DNA from: Rhynochetos jubatus
Lineage: Eukaryota; Chordata; Aves; Eurypygiformes; Rhynochetidae
DNA: 64,000 nucleotides
Direction of reading: 5' to 3'
Assembly: GCA_027574665.1 (NCBI GenBank)
Contig: CM050666.1
Span: 4,216,001-4,280,000 of the forward strand
Positions within the stretch are counted from its first letter, which is position 1. The number at the start of each line of letters is the position of its first letter. Both the position numbers and the translations under genes were made by a program. Of this stretch, positions 21,153 through 33,605 are shown one piece after another. The notes beneath the pieces were generated by a model, which saw only the letters and a program-made list of their open reading frames with translations, had not been told where the DNA came from and did no database searches.

Positions 21153-24100
21153 GCAATTGTAACATTTTTTTGGCTCCTATCTTTAGGTTCACACTGCAGT
21201 GTTAAAGACCATCAAAATAGAAAATACCGGACCTGCTGCCCCTCAGAGCAGAGGAGTGGGAGCTGTGTTTGTGACGGGCAGCTGTGCTTCTATAGGAAGG
21301 ACAACCTATGTGTTACGCTGGTTGTTGGCTTGTAGTTAGTGCTACCAGCAGACAGGGAGAGGTTGGGACGTTTGGGAAACTGGTTAACCTTCCAGGTTAC
21401 TGCATTTCATGTGAACCAGGGTGATGGACCAGTACGGTAAGGGGATTGGTGGCTGGTGAAGGCATTGCGTCAGGCTGTGTTGAAGTCCCTCTCTCAATGG
21501 GAAGGGAGATGGCTGTGGGCATATGGGGATATTTAAGTGGAGAATATTCACTCCCACATGTAGGAGTTGTTAGAATAGCTCTGCGTCCGGAACTTGCTCC
21601 CTTCCCAGGACATGGATGTATTGAATGCATGGGGCGACGCACATGCGTGTGAACTTGTCCCAAGTCCTCTTAGTGCTGGCACGACAGTGCTTACGCCGCG
21701 GGAATATTCATAGTGCAACGGTCCTGGTGAAAGATGACAAACTTGAATGAGGTTCTGGTTGTGCTGGCAGTGCTCTAAAGCATTGGCATGCTCTTTGTAA
21801 CTGAGAGTAAAACTAAAGCAGGCTTGGCAAAGACCACCCTTGGTATCACTCAATAAAGAGAGGATCTCACCATAAGCGTTGTTGGAAACCTTTTAATGTT
21901 ATTGCTTTGTTTAAAGTCTTAGTGTCTGGAATGACCTGATAATGTGGCAAGTGATAATTTGTGTATGTATAATTTGTGTATGCATACATATGCGGCCACA
22001 TACACACTCTACATTTTTGTTTTCCATACACAACTTTCTACCTCCAGAGTATTTCAGTGGCACTGCTTGAGCTTTGGATGTTGAATACTGTCAATGGAGT
22101 TAAAAAATGCGAGTGCTCATATCCTGTGTTCTCCTTTCCCTACCTCTCAGTTCATACGAAATTTGTAGTCACTTGAGAACTTTGATTTCATCCAAATTCA
22201 GCAACAGGGTAGATACCAGCTTCCAGGCTTATTAGAGAAATGTACACACGCACTTCCCAAGGGACTGCAGGATTCATCACCCCTAACTTTGGGCATCATA
22301 GGAGATTTCCTCTCCGTGTATTTGAGTACAGAGATTACACCTTAAATCTGCTCAAAGATGCAGTGATCTATGTTTTAGCTTGTTTCTTATGGCCAAGGGA
22401 CAAGGCTACTTTTAGGGCCTGAGTCAGCTGCTTTATTTCAGAGAGCTTCATTAGGATGAGAAGAATCACACAGCTGAACTGCCTGTTTCTCTGACTGCAA
22501 ATGGAGTTGATCTACTGGCATAAAAGGAGATACCTGCTGCCTGCTGCTCTTTCACACTGTATTTGTGTGCATCGCCAGGGCTGCTTGGTTCTCTGGGAGG
22601 GAAGTTAATGGTCCCATGAGATCACTGTCCTGTTGGATGTGCCAGCCTTGATTTCAAATCCTGATGGAGAAGGCTTGAGCAGAAGAGTGTTATTAGGCAT
22701 GTAGTGGCCACTGGAAGATTTGTCCTTTGGCACCATGTCTAAGCTGTTGAATAAGATTTTATTCATCGAACTTAGGGATGACAGGTTTGACCGTACATTG
22801 AAATCAGCTTCATCCTTCTTCTACTCTTAAATTTATTTTGTTTCAGAAAAATGTGGGGGAATGACTGGATTTCCAAACATACCTTCCAAAGGGAGCTGCA
22901 CTTTAGACCTCAATTTCTGCAGAAGTATTGGCAAAGGGTTAAGAGGAGGAGCAGGAAAATTACCTAAAAGGTCATATTAAGATTCAGTGGTCATTTCTGC
23001 TAACATAAAATGCGCCGGAACCAGGAGATAGGCATCCAAAGCTGGTAAAATTTAAGATTTAAGTAAGAAATCTGTCTATTTGGCTTCTGGATTTTGTGTA
23101 TTTGGGATGTACTTGGGTAGCACTCTCAAGATTTTTCTTTGCAACAGCAAGAAAACTTGCTTCTTTTAATTTATTTTTCTTTTGATGAGTGCTGAGACTC
23201 TCACAAAATTGCTTGTTTCCTGGAGTTGGGGCCTTTAAATAAATATCAAATATCTAGAGATTCATGTTGAAGTTGTAAGTTGTCAATTCTGTTTTACTTT
23301 CTTTTAGAGAAGACTTTATTCATGTACATGTCCAAGATAGCTTTGAAAATGTCACACGAACAGAATTATCATCCGTGTTTGTTAGTTCTGCTAATAATTT
23401 TTATAACAGCATTCGAGATTTTTTTTTTCCCCTCCTATAAGAATTTATTCTATTGGGGAAAAATTTGGAACATACCAAAATATTTCTCTTTGGCGAAGTT
23501 GAAAAGCTTCCTCTTGAGTTCATTCTGCCTTCCATTATACTCCACATTATTTGTAATATAAAGGATGAAAGATCTGAGCCCCATTTGAAATGCTGGAGTG
23601 GAAATTAGGCTGTCAGTTCTTATTGAAAAGAAGTATGGGAGGATCACAACAAACTATTTTCGTTAGTTTTCATCTCCCCCAAAGTCTGAGGGTTTGCGTT
23701 TTCATGCTAGTTTGAAACCAAGCCAGTTATTTGAAATGTGGGTATTGCAGAAATTTTTGCCATACGAAAGTTCAACTTTTGACCAGCCCTTTCTATTATT
23801 TCAGTTTAAAACAAAGGTTGTAATAGAAACACCATGATACAATTTATTTGGTCATAAATATATCCCTTGGTTTCTTGTCCTCTGCTTTTCACTTTTATTG
23901 GTGACCTACTTCTAAAACAACTGTTGCAGGCCAGTGGAGAGCATACCTTGATGCAACATTAATAAGAACAAAGAGACTTAAATTGTAGAAATAGCTGTCT
24001 GTATCACACATCAGTGGTTTTACTCTGCATTTGGCAGATCTATGGTGGATAAAATTGTGTGTGAAGGGATGAAGGGGGAGAGACTTGGATAAGAGTGGTA

Positions 24101-25354
24101 GTATCTGATCCAGGGTAATGAAGAAGACAGATCCATGCAGAGATTTATTTTATTTGCTTTTGGCAATTAGCATTAGCAATACTGTGTCTGGGAAGCTGGA
24201 ACTGACATAGATAATAACATTATTGCTTTTGAGATGGTTTATCCAGCTCTAATAACAAGGGCTTGACTCCACGGGTGCTGTGGGGACTCAGCTCCTCTGA
24301 AGGTGCTCTCATTTGTGCTTCTAATCAAATCAACTTTTAGGCATCCAATGTAAGGAGCCCAGGGCAAGACAACTTTGCTTTAATGCCGTAAGGTGAAAGC
24401 AGACCTGTTCTGGATGTTTCATAGCTGCATTGCTCAGTATGTCTGTGCCTAGGTGGGACTGCTGAATCAAATCACGTGTTGCTGGTGAAATACCAACTCG
24501 TCTGTCGTTGCCCCTCACCTCCGCTACCAACCTCTGTGAACCCAGTCATTGGGGTGGGATCCTGTGGCACCAACCAGTTGTGAGCAGACTCTGGTTTTGC
24601 TTTTGGACTAAATTGTCCAAGCATTGCTTACAACCTAAAAAACCTTTAGCAGTTACCCCAGCCCATGCTTGCCTGCCTGCTTTCTGTTGGGATTGGCAGA
24701 AGGGGAACCCGCTGCCTCTGGTGCTTCAACTCCCAGCCCGGGTTCAACATTCAGAGTCTGCCTGCCTGCTGGAAGGGCTGATAGGTGACTTCATCATCTG
24801 TTCTGCCAAGCCTTCATGAGAAGGAAGAGAACTACTGAGGGCCACAGTGTCTTAAATCACTTAAAGCATCACTTTGCAACAGCTTGAATGCAAACCAAGA
24901 AGGTTTGTGTTGCATTTGTCCTAAATAGCTATCGCTGGACAGAATAGCCTGTGTATTTACACCAGGGTTTCATGCAAGCAGGGCTTGCTGTATTTGTTAC
25001 TGTGGATCAGCTGAGATGTGGTAGCTCACAACACTCTGGGCTATGCTGGTCCGTCTTCTTTACCCCGACTACATAATCCCAACTAGTTCTTGCTTTGATC
25101 TGAGATGGAGAACTTGCTTCTGGTGTTCCTGGAATTCAAACAGTTCTGCTCTGATGTAAATTCACTGGCTGTCAGCAAGCTGCCCTGGTTTGACATAATG
25201 TAAATGACACAAGAGATGGGTTTGAGAGGTGGGAATAGCCTAATGGATGATGCTCGGCCAGTGTGGCTGCTGCAAGCTGGCTGGCCTCAGCTCAGCCTGT
25301 TGCAGCTGCGGTAAAAACCCACCGCAGTTGCTGTGCTCACATGGCATGTTTCAT
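21153..25354. other. Long unique stretch, no gene seen
   Basis: About 4.2 kb have no recognised repeat or coding domain. A small tandem duplication (ATAATTTGTGTATG, twice) lies near 21955-21982. From 22700 to 24200 the sequence is AT-rich. Confidence 0.5.
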
Positions 25355-25525
25355 GTATTTCACAGTGCTTTGCCAGTGGTAATAGTCCTGGTGACAACTT
25401 TGCAAGGATAGCAAAGCTAGTAATCCTTGCTGCCTTTTTCGGATGAAGCAACTCGGGGGCAGGAGGTCAGTGCTGCTGTGAGCCACTGGACAGGTTATAG
25501 GAGGAACTGAGAACGTGTGTTTCCC
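25355..25525 (-). mobile_element. Ancient MIR/L2-type repeat
   Basis: The plus strand reads CAGTGCTTTGCCAGTGGTAA, a GACAACTTTGCAAGG block, CTTTTTCGGATGAAGCAACT and GAGCCACTGGACAGG, finishing with AGGAACTGAGAACG. This follows the reverse complement of MIR/L2-type elements: the low-count 'cacaacaaccctgtgagg' block, then 'cagatgaggaaactgag', then the 'agtggcagagc...gaacccagg' block, heavily worn. It predates bird diversification. Confidence 0.5.
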
Positions 25526-26039
25526 CATCTCCTATGTTGGAGCTGTCCTGAAACCCTGCCAAGGCAGCAGAGAGCCAAAAGGTGTCTTGATCCCCTGAGC
25601 TAAAGTGCAAGCCGTTGGCTGACTTCAGAGCAGCGAACTCAGGATGCAGGTTTGAGCTTGCGTGGCAGCACCCTGGGCGGCTGCACCATCAGCCAAAAAC
25701 TCTCGGCAGCGTATGCTGCAGAAGCTGTGTCACCCATGCCCTGGAAGGTGACCGCGTGGGAGTGTTGAGCAAGATCCTGAAGCCCAGGGGAATATAAAAT
25801 CCTGTCCCTTCCTGTCTGTGATCTTCTCTGTGTGTCTGGAAAGGAGAAGCGAGCTCGTGCTGTCTCCATTTGCTACCTCCTTAGGAAGGTTAGGGGAGCT
25901 GGGAGCCAGGGACTCGCGCGCCCCATTCTGTCGCAACATCCCAACATCAACACCCTATGATCTATGGTATCTTAAGAGTTTGCAGCTCTTGTGTGGAGAT
26001 GGAGTATGAATAAGGGCCCCCCAGTGTATTGGGAATCGG
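25526..26039. other. Unique sequence, no gene seen
   Basis: No gene or repeat recognised. A small CpG cluster (CTCGCGCGCC) lies near 25913-25922. Confidence 0.5.
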
Positions 26040-26270
26040 GCCTGTGGGTCTCCCGTGTCAAGTGAGTCATAATGTATTAGATCCGAGGACTTCCCCCACG
26101 GGTGTTTAGTCTCAACAAACCCAGCTAATTCAGATTTAACTTAGCTCTTAATATGCTACATTGCTGAGTCTTCTAATTAATGCCACATGTTGCAGTCAGC
26201 TGTCATACTGAATAAATGTTTACAAAGCTATTAATGTACTGTATTTGTAAACCAGACCAGCTCCTTTTTG
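26040..26270. promoter_or_regulatory. Candidate conserved non-coding element
   Basis: This short transposon-free AT-rich segment has a TAATTAAT homeodomain-type site (26174-26181), AGCTAATT upstream and several TTAAT words. The texture suggests an enhancer-like element. This is pattern-based only. Confidence 0.22.
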
Positions 26271-29200
26271 GAAATCATGTGGTATGTGTTTTCCCCTCAA
26301 AGATGAAAAAGGTTTTTTAGCAATAATGGATACTTTATTTTTGCAGCAACAGCCACTTCCCAAGAATTCATTGCTAACTTTCTTGGGCCGCAGCCATTAT
26401 CCTGGGGAAGGGACGCAGGGGAAAGCGCTGTCCCTAAACAGAGACGCTGAGCCGGGCTGCTCTGCCGTCTTGCCGTGGTGGGCTAAGGGGCTGATGAGGA
26501 CCGGCGAGCCCTGTGCTGAATGGTGATGCTGGGGAGGAAGCAGAGTCTGTGCGTGGGTTGGTGGCTCTCCTGTCCCAGCTGTTGCCATCCCGAAGCGTGT
26601 GCACGCAAGGACCTGGAATTCTCCCTCCCCTCTGCTGCCACGTGAGCGGGGACGCCGGGCCGCTACTGAGAAAACAGGGAAGGAGACATGTCATCATGCA
26701 GTCTGCAGGCCATCTGCCTTCTGCTCAGAGTCCCTCTCGGGGCCGGGGACCAGGGCTGGCCACCACCATCCCCACATGGCCAGCACTTGGCTGGCATGGG
26801 GATGGAGTGACTGGGGTGGTGGGATCATAGGGGTGGGAGATCGTGTCTTCTCCCCAGACCTGCTGCCGAATGGCTTGCTCTGCACAAGTTCACATTTTAT
26901 GTTTTCTTAGGTTTTTTTGGTTGCACATTTAATTCTTTCCTGGGGCTCCAGGGAAACAGCTTTCTTCTGTTGCGATTCATGTACTTCTGTTTCATCTTTA
27001 ATCTACTGCAGAAATCATAGGAGATGCCAAAGCACTTGGGAAGCTTAAGGAGGGTAAAGCTGGGATCTGTGCACTGCCACCAGCTCCTATGTTCCTCCAG
27101 GCAATGCATCTGGCTCAGGGATTTAGGAACGTTGTCCCAGTTGAAGTCTGTGGGAAGTAAGTATCTAACCCTTAGCTGGTGCTCAAAAAGAAAAGTACTT
27201 GGTGGCACTCTTTGCATCTCCAGTCTAAAACAGGGCTCAGGGCAGAGCTTCCATCACAGGGGTCATGAGGGCAATAGATGAGGGTGGTGTGGGGGAGCAG
27301 GACAGCTACAATAGATGCGGGCAGTCACAGTATGGATCCTGCCTCTCCATGCGTGGGGCTGACGATGCCAAGCCCATGCAGGGAGGTGGCAAGGATAGCT
27401 ACTGGGCCCTCGGCTCATTTTACGTAGAGGTGGTTTGGGGATGAAGGCTTTCCATCTCAAGGAAGGAGTATGAAATGGGAACTGGGATTTGGTATCTCCA
27501 AGAAGCTGAAACATCACTGAAAAACAGGGCAAGGGGGAAGCTTTTCTTTTTTTTCTTAACCTAGTGGCTATACATCTGCAAGAATGAACGAAGCCCAACG
27601 AGCTTGCTGCTGTTCTTCCTTGCCCTTTGCAAATAAGATCCTTTTAGTCTAAAATCCGCAAGCAGGCAAACAACTGATGCGCCCAGTGCCTTGAGAAGAA
27701 GGTTAATGTCCCTTAAAAGAGCCTATTGAGAAAGTTTTCATTCCAGCAATAAATAAGTTAAATAAAAATGGTGCTTTCTGTGCTTTTAACCAGCTGCAGT
27801 ATATGCTAAAGCACTGCATATCTGGGGAGAACAAACAGTGAAGTCCATTCTGGTAAAGTGAAGCAAAGCAGTTAAATTATTTCACTAGTGGTGCTCAACC
27901 TTTTGTCCTCTTGCTAGACCAGCTTCAGGTGACTTCCACAGCAGGGATTAGCTGCAGACTTGGACATGTAAGCAGGGCAAATCTAACCTTCTCCCAGTCT
28001 GTGCCTAGTTAAAAAGTTTAGTGCAATTGCAATAGAGAGGAATGATGCTAGAAAATAAAGTACTTTGGTATTCATCTTTCTCCCTCTGTATGTCCTGCAG
28101 ACATGTAATAATACTGAGCTACAGCCTGTGCATGGAGGGAGGTGGTCCTTCCAGCTAGAAAAGATTTGATGAGTGTTTTATCAGGGAATGATGCTGTGTA
28201 AGTTAAGAACTGCACCTTGCAGCCTTCCTGTTTTGTTTAGTGTCTATTTAGGGCTGAAGCATGGTCAAGGGAGTGGGACACCTTTGCTTTCCTGGTGCCG
28301 GTAGTGGGTGGAAGGTCCTACAGTAACACGACAGCCATGTGCTCTGCTCAGGTGCAGGCTGCCTTTGTGGCCCTGAATGCACTGTCAGAAATTACCAAAT
28401 AGCAGGGCTGTTTGTAAGAACTGCATTATAGGAAATGGCTTACATGCTTTGCCTGAGAGCCCACAGGCGTCTGTGTGGAGATGGCTTTCATCCTCTCAAA
28501 TCCCCTTGGATAGCATTCTCCAGTCCTCAGGGTTTTTCTCCTTGCCTGGTGCTCATCACCCCCACACAATGCAATTTCTTTTCCATCACCTCATGAGATC
28601 TCCCTGTCTCCTTCCCTCATGTGCTGCAGCCCAGACCCATGGTCTGTGTCTGAGGAGCAGACAGATAAAGTCCATGGAGTGTGCTGCCATCCCGGTGCCC
28701 CAGCCATTTGGATTGGAGGGACCCGCTGATTCCCTCCTTGTCTGTGGATGTGGTGAAAAGAAGAGCGTGTCTGGGATGGAAGATGCAGCATCCCCATGGC
28801 TGGGATGCGCAGTCAGGCTGTGGCTTAGCCCTGCTTTCCAGTACCACATCCATCAGTCCAGGCTCAGCTATGATGCACTCCAGCTTGTGTGTAGTGAACT
28901 CGGAATCGAAATATTTTCAGTATTACCTCTCCTTAGGAGCAGTGGAGTTAGCACTGTGTGCCCAGGTGTTACCTCTTTTGTTTCCCAGCTTGGTGTCCCC
29001 TCAGTACAGGCAGCAAGGGACTGATGGTGGCTGTTCTGGCACGGCCACGTCTCGGAGGCCTACGCTTGCAGGAAGGAGGGAAGCAAGGCAAGCTAGCTTT
29101 TTATTTAGGATTATGGCTTCAATGCAGGATCCCTTCAGGACCATGTTTTGAGCTGCCACCCTGAGTTGTAAACCTAAAACATCTTGCCCTCACTTCAGTC

Positions 29201-29309
29201 ATCCCTGAAGCCAAGCACACACCTGCTCTTGCTGTGAAACCACATCTTTCATGTCTTTAATGCCCTTCTTCCCGGCCTGCCTCACCAGTGGGAAGTGTGC
29301 TCACAATGT
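26271..29309. other. Unique sequence with a GC-rich patch
   Basis: The stretch 26380-26860 is GC-rich with moderate CpG content (CGCAGGGG, GCCGGGC, CGGGGACGCCGGG) but has no core-promoter signal that I can defend. The longest open frame of the window (28377-29024, plus, 215 codons) lies here. It matches no family that I know and is overlapped by frames on both strands, so I treat it as chance. Confidence 0.5.
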
Positions 29310-29435
29310 TAAACTTCCCTCATTAGGCAGAACATTCCTCTTTTTAACCTCTTTAACCTGCAGCATTCCCGTTGGGAGGACCCTGTCTCCATACTTCTCA
29401 ACTGCTCTTAATTAGATTGGGCATTTCTTGCCTCC
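29310..29435. repeat. Unrecognised dispersed repeat, copy B
   Basis: This is the homologue of 1441-1570 in the same orientation. It has two units of about 89 bases, marked by CCTCATTAGGCAGAACATTCC (29319-29339) and by CTGTCTCCATACTTCTCAAC ahead of the second TTAATTAG box (29410-29416). The first unit of B resembles the second unit of A (CATTAGG-AGAACA-TCC-CTTTT). The family is unknown. Confidence 0.5.
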
Positions 29436-29677
29436 ACTGTATATTTACAATTTAGGAACAGGAAAAAATACAGCCTGCACTTAAGGGCTTTCTTCCCTTC
29501 GTTTGCTTCCCGTGCTTGATATGTTGGACAGCAGGAGGTGGAAATTTTAAAGCCCAGAGGAGCAGAACTTGTCTAGGAGGAGAATCTGAGGCAGTTTAGA
29601 TCATTCTTTAAGCAGGACTGATTTCATATCTTGATGGATTTTTACATCAGCTCTCACTTTTTTATTTCTATCCTCCT

Positions 29678-29708
29678 ACGTGCGCACGTGCCTATGTGCG
29701 CGCACACA
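29678..29708. repeat. Paired CG-rich palindromes, alternating purine-pyrimidine
   Basis: ACGTGCGCACGT (29678-29689) and GTGCGCGCAC (29696-29705) are both perfect palindromes in alternating purine-pyrimidine tracts of 15 and 16 bases, separated by one break. The first overlaps a CACGTG E-box (29685-29690). It could form Z-DNA or a small cruciform, or serve as a bHLH-type site. Confidence 0.75.
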
Positions 29709-29739
29709 ACCCTATTGTCTGTCTTTTGCTCTTACTCTG

Positions 29740-30300
29740 CCATCAGCCTTTTAATATTATTATTGTTGATGTCTTTTCATTCCTGATGCCAAACTTGATT
29801 TGGAGATCGCAGTACTGAGGGTTTCATTTTGAGCATTGTAGACGGAAAACTGAAGTCCTAAGTGACTGGAGCCCTCGGCCAATCTAATTGTTATTGACAT
29901 TTGTGTCTGATTGTTCATCAAGGGGGATTTGACTTGCAGGCCAAATCATTCTATTACCAGGGTTCTTTTCAGCCTTTTCTCTAACAAAAAAAAACCCCAC
30001 CCTAGTCAGCAGCAGAAGAATCAATGGCAATATCTCTAGATGTCCATCTAGCCGGGTGGGAGAAGGGGGAACGAAGACAGAGGCGATCACGTATGTCCCG
30101 TTTGAAATGTGCGAGCAAAAGATTGGAGAACCCGACCATATTGCGTTACAGGGGGGAAAAAGGATCTCATTAAAAGACTACCGTTTTCATGGCAAGGTGA
30201 AGGAGGCAGAGGAAGGAGGGGCTGGCAGGGCTAATTATATTAAGGTCATTTCACCTGTCAAAACTTTCCCTTTAGTGGTGTCCCTGGTGCCCTGGGATAA
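29740..30300. promoter_or_regulatory. Candidate enhancer-like conserved element
   Basis: This transposon-free stretch is rich in developmental motif words: ATTGTT SOX-type cores at 29762, 29887 and 29910, a CTAATTATATTAA homeodomain-type site near 30231, AAGGTCA (30242-30248) of the nuclear-receptor half-site type, and TCACCTGT (30251-30258). The even base composition and lack of decay resemble vertebrate enhancers. Function is inferred from texture only. Confidence 0.3.
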
Positions 30301-33299
30301 CATCCAGATTTGTCCTGAATGGCCTCTCTGTTCCTGCTTAGGAGCCTTGACTGGTGGATCGTGAAGTGAGCTGCATGAAAGGAGCCCTGAAGGCACCCTT
30401 TTGCCTTCTTTTCACCTCCCGCTCCCCTTTGATTTTGCTTTCCCCCATCTTGAGTTTCACAGCGGGTAATGACGAAGTCCTGCTGTGCTGCTCACCCGTC
30501 GAGCTTTCCCTGGGAAGCCACTGAGGCAGCCGGCATGATGAATGCCCCGAGCTCTGCAGCTCGCGTTCAGCCAAGGTCTTGTCTCCGTGTGTTTTGAACC
30601 CATTTACACCCTGCTGTAATGCTAATTTATCCCCCTTGAAAGCTCTCCTCGGGAGCAGAGAGGGATGGAGCGAGGCTGATTTTGCTCATTAGACTAATGG
30701 TGGAAACCAGAACAATGCAGATGCAGGGATCAAAACAGAAAGAAGGGAAATATTCTGTTTATTCATTTGAAAGAGGCAGGGGTGAGGCGGTGGCTGGTAA
30801 ACCAGATCGTCCTCATCCCAGCGATGAACCCTAGAATTACCTGCCCTCCTTCAGGGAATTGTTCCGAGTCATTAAGTTATTTCATTTTCCAGGAGTTGGA
30901 GGGGAAGGCAAATTTCTACAGTTAATCTTTCTCTCAAGGTAGGTGGAAGCTGTGCAGATGGCCTTGCTCTGCTAACATTAGCAGGTAGAAGTAATTTGGG
31001 GAAGAAGGCGATGGGAAGAACACAATAGGGTTCATTCATGATCACCTGGGTTATACTTGTCGCCACGGAAACGGAGCAGAAATTTCAGAGATCAAAGGCT
31101 TGTCCACCAAAAGTTGCTACCTAAATGCACTGGGCAGAATGAGAGTGAGCTGCGGATGAGGAGGAAGTGCACCAAAGTCACATGGCCTTCAGCAAATGAC
31201 TCAGTGAGTCAGATTTATCCTGCTGGAGTAGTATCATTGGAGTTGAGGGATGGACTGGGCTTAATATGCCTTGCCTTTGAGAGATGCTTAGAAGTAGCGA
31301 TGAGTCATGGACAATTGTGACATATGGTAGAATCTGATGAGTTTCCCTAAATTAGGGCACATTTGGATCCTGGGATTGGCTTTTGAGTAGCAAAATAAGC
31401 AGAACCACATAGTTGCCTTTGTAAATAATTATTTCCTTGGGGAAATGAGCAAGAGGCATTGACCTGTGGATGCAGAGTGGCATTACTGGTGGAAGTTGCT
31501 GTTAAGGTCAAACAGCTGGACTTCTGTATTTGGTCGTGTGTGTTAATTCTGTTAAATGACCCTTAGTGTTAAAAAGGACCCCTAGGAGGATAAAACCTGC
31601 AGTTTGGAGTTCTGAGAGGACAAGAGGGAATTGTTCAAACTGTGAGACCTGTAACTCTCACACTAACTTCTGCCATTCTGGGCTCTCCCCATAGCTTCTA
31701 ATTCATGAACAACAACTGCATTACCAGCCTGTCTCCTGTTTCTGTTTAACTGTTTGGTCAGGTGCTCTTCTTCTATGCCTCTGTCTACTGAGCCAGCTTA
31801 ATTCAGCAGGAACATAACTGACCAGACATGTCTCTGACTTACTAATTGTGTTATATGTTTTTGGTGAAGCCTTTTGAAAGGTAGTTATCAAGAAGGATTG
31901 CTTTCTCCTCTGAAGAGGCAGACAGCTGTGCAGAGGGTACCAGATGATGCTTTGGTTCTAAAGAAAGTGGGAATATACCCAAATGAGGAGTGTGCTGTGC
32001 ATCCCTGCTCTTGCTAATATACACTCTTGAAGCCAGCCCAGGTTGCTAGCTCAAAAATCTTGCAGACACCCACCTCCTTCATAGCATGATTTGCAACTTT
32101 GGCCTTGAGGAGGATGAATGCATGATTTTAATTTCTATTGCCCTTTTAGAAAAAAGCATGTCAGAGTTTTGATCTTAGCAAGGGCAGTGGGAAGCAAAAA
32201 TATGTGCTAGGGCTGGCACTTGAGTATCCACCCTCAGTCTGACTTCTGCCAGGTGTTCCTGCTGTCCTGGTGAAACAGGGATGGAGACAAGCCTCCCGAG
32301 GCAGCGACGTTTCCAGTGCAGTAACCTGAATCATTTTAAAGAGCAGAAATCAGAGACAAAGCACAGTATTGTAGGCAGCAGAGGTTGAATAAGAAGACCC
32401 TTGGGAGCCCCGCCACTTCTCCCTTTAATCTGATCAGCAAGCAGCATTCTTGTAATTCCCTCCAGGTCACTCTGAATTCCTGCAGTTTCTCAACCAGGTT
32501 AAAGCCTTCCCCTTTGATATTAAATAATCTGCAGGCTTAGAGAAAACAACAGAACAGGAGCAATGCAAGACTAACTGCTGCATCCTTCTCCAACACCTCT
32601 AAGACTCAGTAATTTAAGAGTTACTGTGCACTGGACTCTGCTTTTAAAACACTTTGCAAGGTCATTCTGAGAGGGTGTGCTGTTTTTTCATAGCAGATGC
32701 TGCGTGCATCACCCTTATGATATATCTGTTAACTTCAGTTGTTCCTGTCTCAGTTCAGGTGAAGCAAAAGTTTCAGTTGTATCTGAAGACACTGAGACAC
32801 CCGGGACAGCTCTCTTTTCCAAAGGGATGAGAATCACACAGCCTGAGGCAGCTCAGAAAATCTTGGAGTCTCTATCTGACGTTGTGACTGTTAATGGCTA
32901 ATCACAGCCTCCTCTCTGACTGACTTCTGTGGTGGATGGTTAGAGCAGGATGGTTTGTGAAAGGATCCATAAAGACCTTGTTTATGTATGAATCCAAGGC
33001 CTCTATACCTTTAGGGCAATGCACCCTGAAACCTTCTGAGTGAGAGCTGGGAGCAGAGTCTAAGGATATATTTGCTAAAAGAGCTGAAGGCAAGTCAATG
33101 CCAGCTACGTGTCCACATTCTGAAGATTATCACTGTAGTGAAGACCCAGTGGTACATGCTGCAGAGTCACCTGCAGACTTGCAGTGCTCCCATCCCAGCC
33201 AAATCCTGCACCACCAATTCTTCGCTGCTGTCTCTACTCACAGGAGCCAGAGTAATGCTCAGGTGGCTCAGTGACCCCAGCCACAACTCCACCGTCACT
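30301..33299. other. Long unique stretch, no gene seen
   Basis: No recognised repeat. The 21-base sequence shared with 8526-8546 lies at 31506-31526. A short open frame at 32677-32901 (plus) follows an acceptor-like CTGTCTCAG but has no known domain. Confidence 0.5.
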
Positions 33300-33605
33300 C
33301 AATGCTTTGGTTTGATGTTGATGTGTTTGGGTGGCATGCCTCTCTGATCACCAAGCAGAGGTATTACTGCCTGATATCCATGCCATTCCATGTGGAAAGG
33401 CAATTTACTGTGCAGTTTGCACTACCTATGCCCTCACAGGTCTGCCAGAACCCATATTTGATAGTGAAGGTCAAGCTACAAAATACATTGTCTCAGGAAG
33501 CAGGCGAAGCTTTCAGTGGCTGGGAAGGTGGATGACAGTGCAGGGAAAGGGACAGGTGACTCTTAAAGCTAATGAATGCAAGGTTGGCTTGGTGCATCTC
33601 TGATG
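33300..33605 (+). mobile_element. Possible retrovirus-like fossil, integrase-core-like
   Basis: Parts of the plus strand recall the integrase core of vertebrate endogenous retroviruses, with spacing similar to the stretch around the second catalytic acid. It is broken, with several breaks, and no LTRs, gag or env parts were recognised on either side. If real it is an old isolated fragment. The resemblance is weak and it may be chance. Confidence 0.25.

Noticed and set aside
26380-26860. Possible CpG island promoter
   Set aside because: GC-rich, but CpG is only moderately raised and no transcription start signal or first exon could be defended.
28377-29024. Open frame of 215 codons, plus strand
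   Set aside because: Overlapped by other frames on both strands, no recognisable domain, no splice or promoter context; its composition explains its length.
32677-32901. Short protein-like frame after a CTGTCTCAG acceptor-like site
   Set aside because: No family resemblance and no donor or partner exon.
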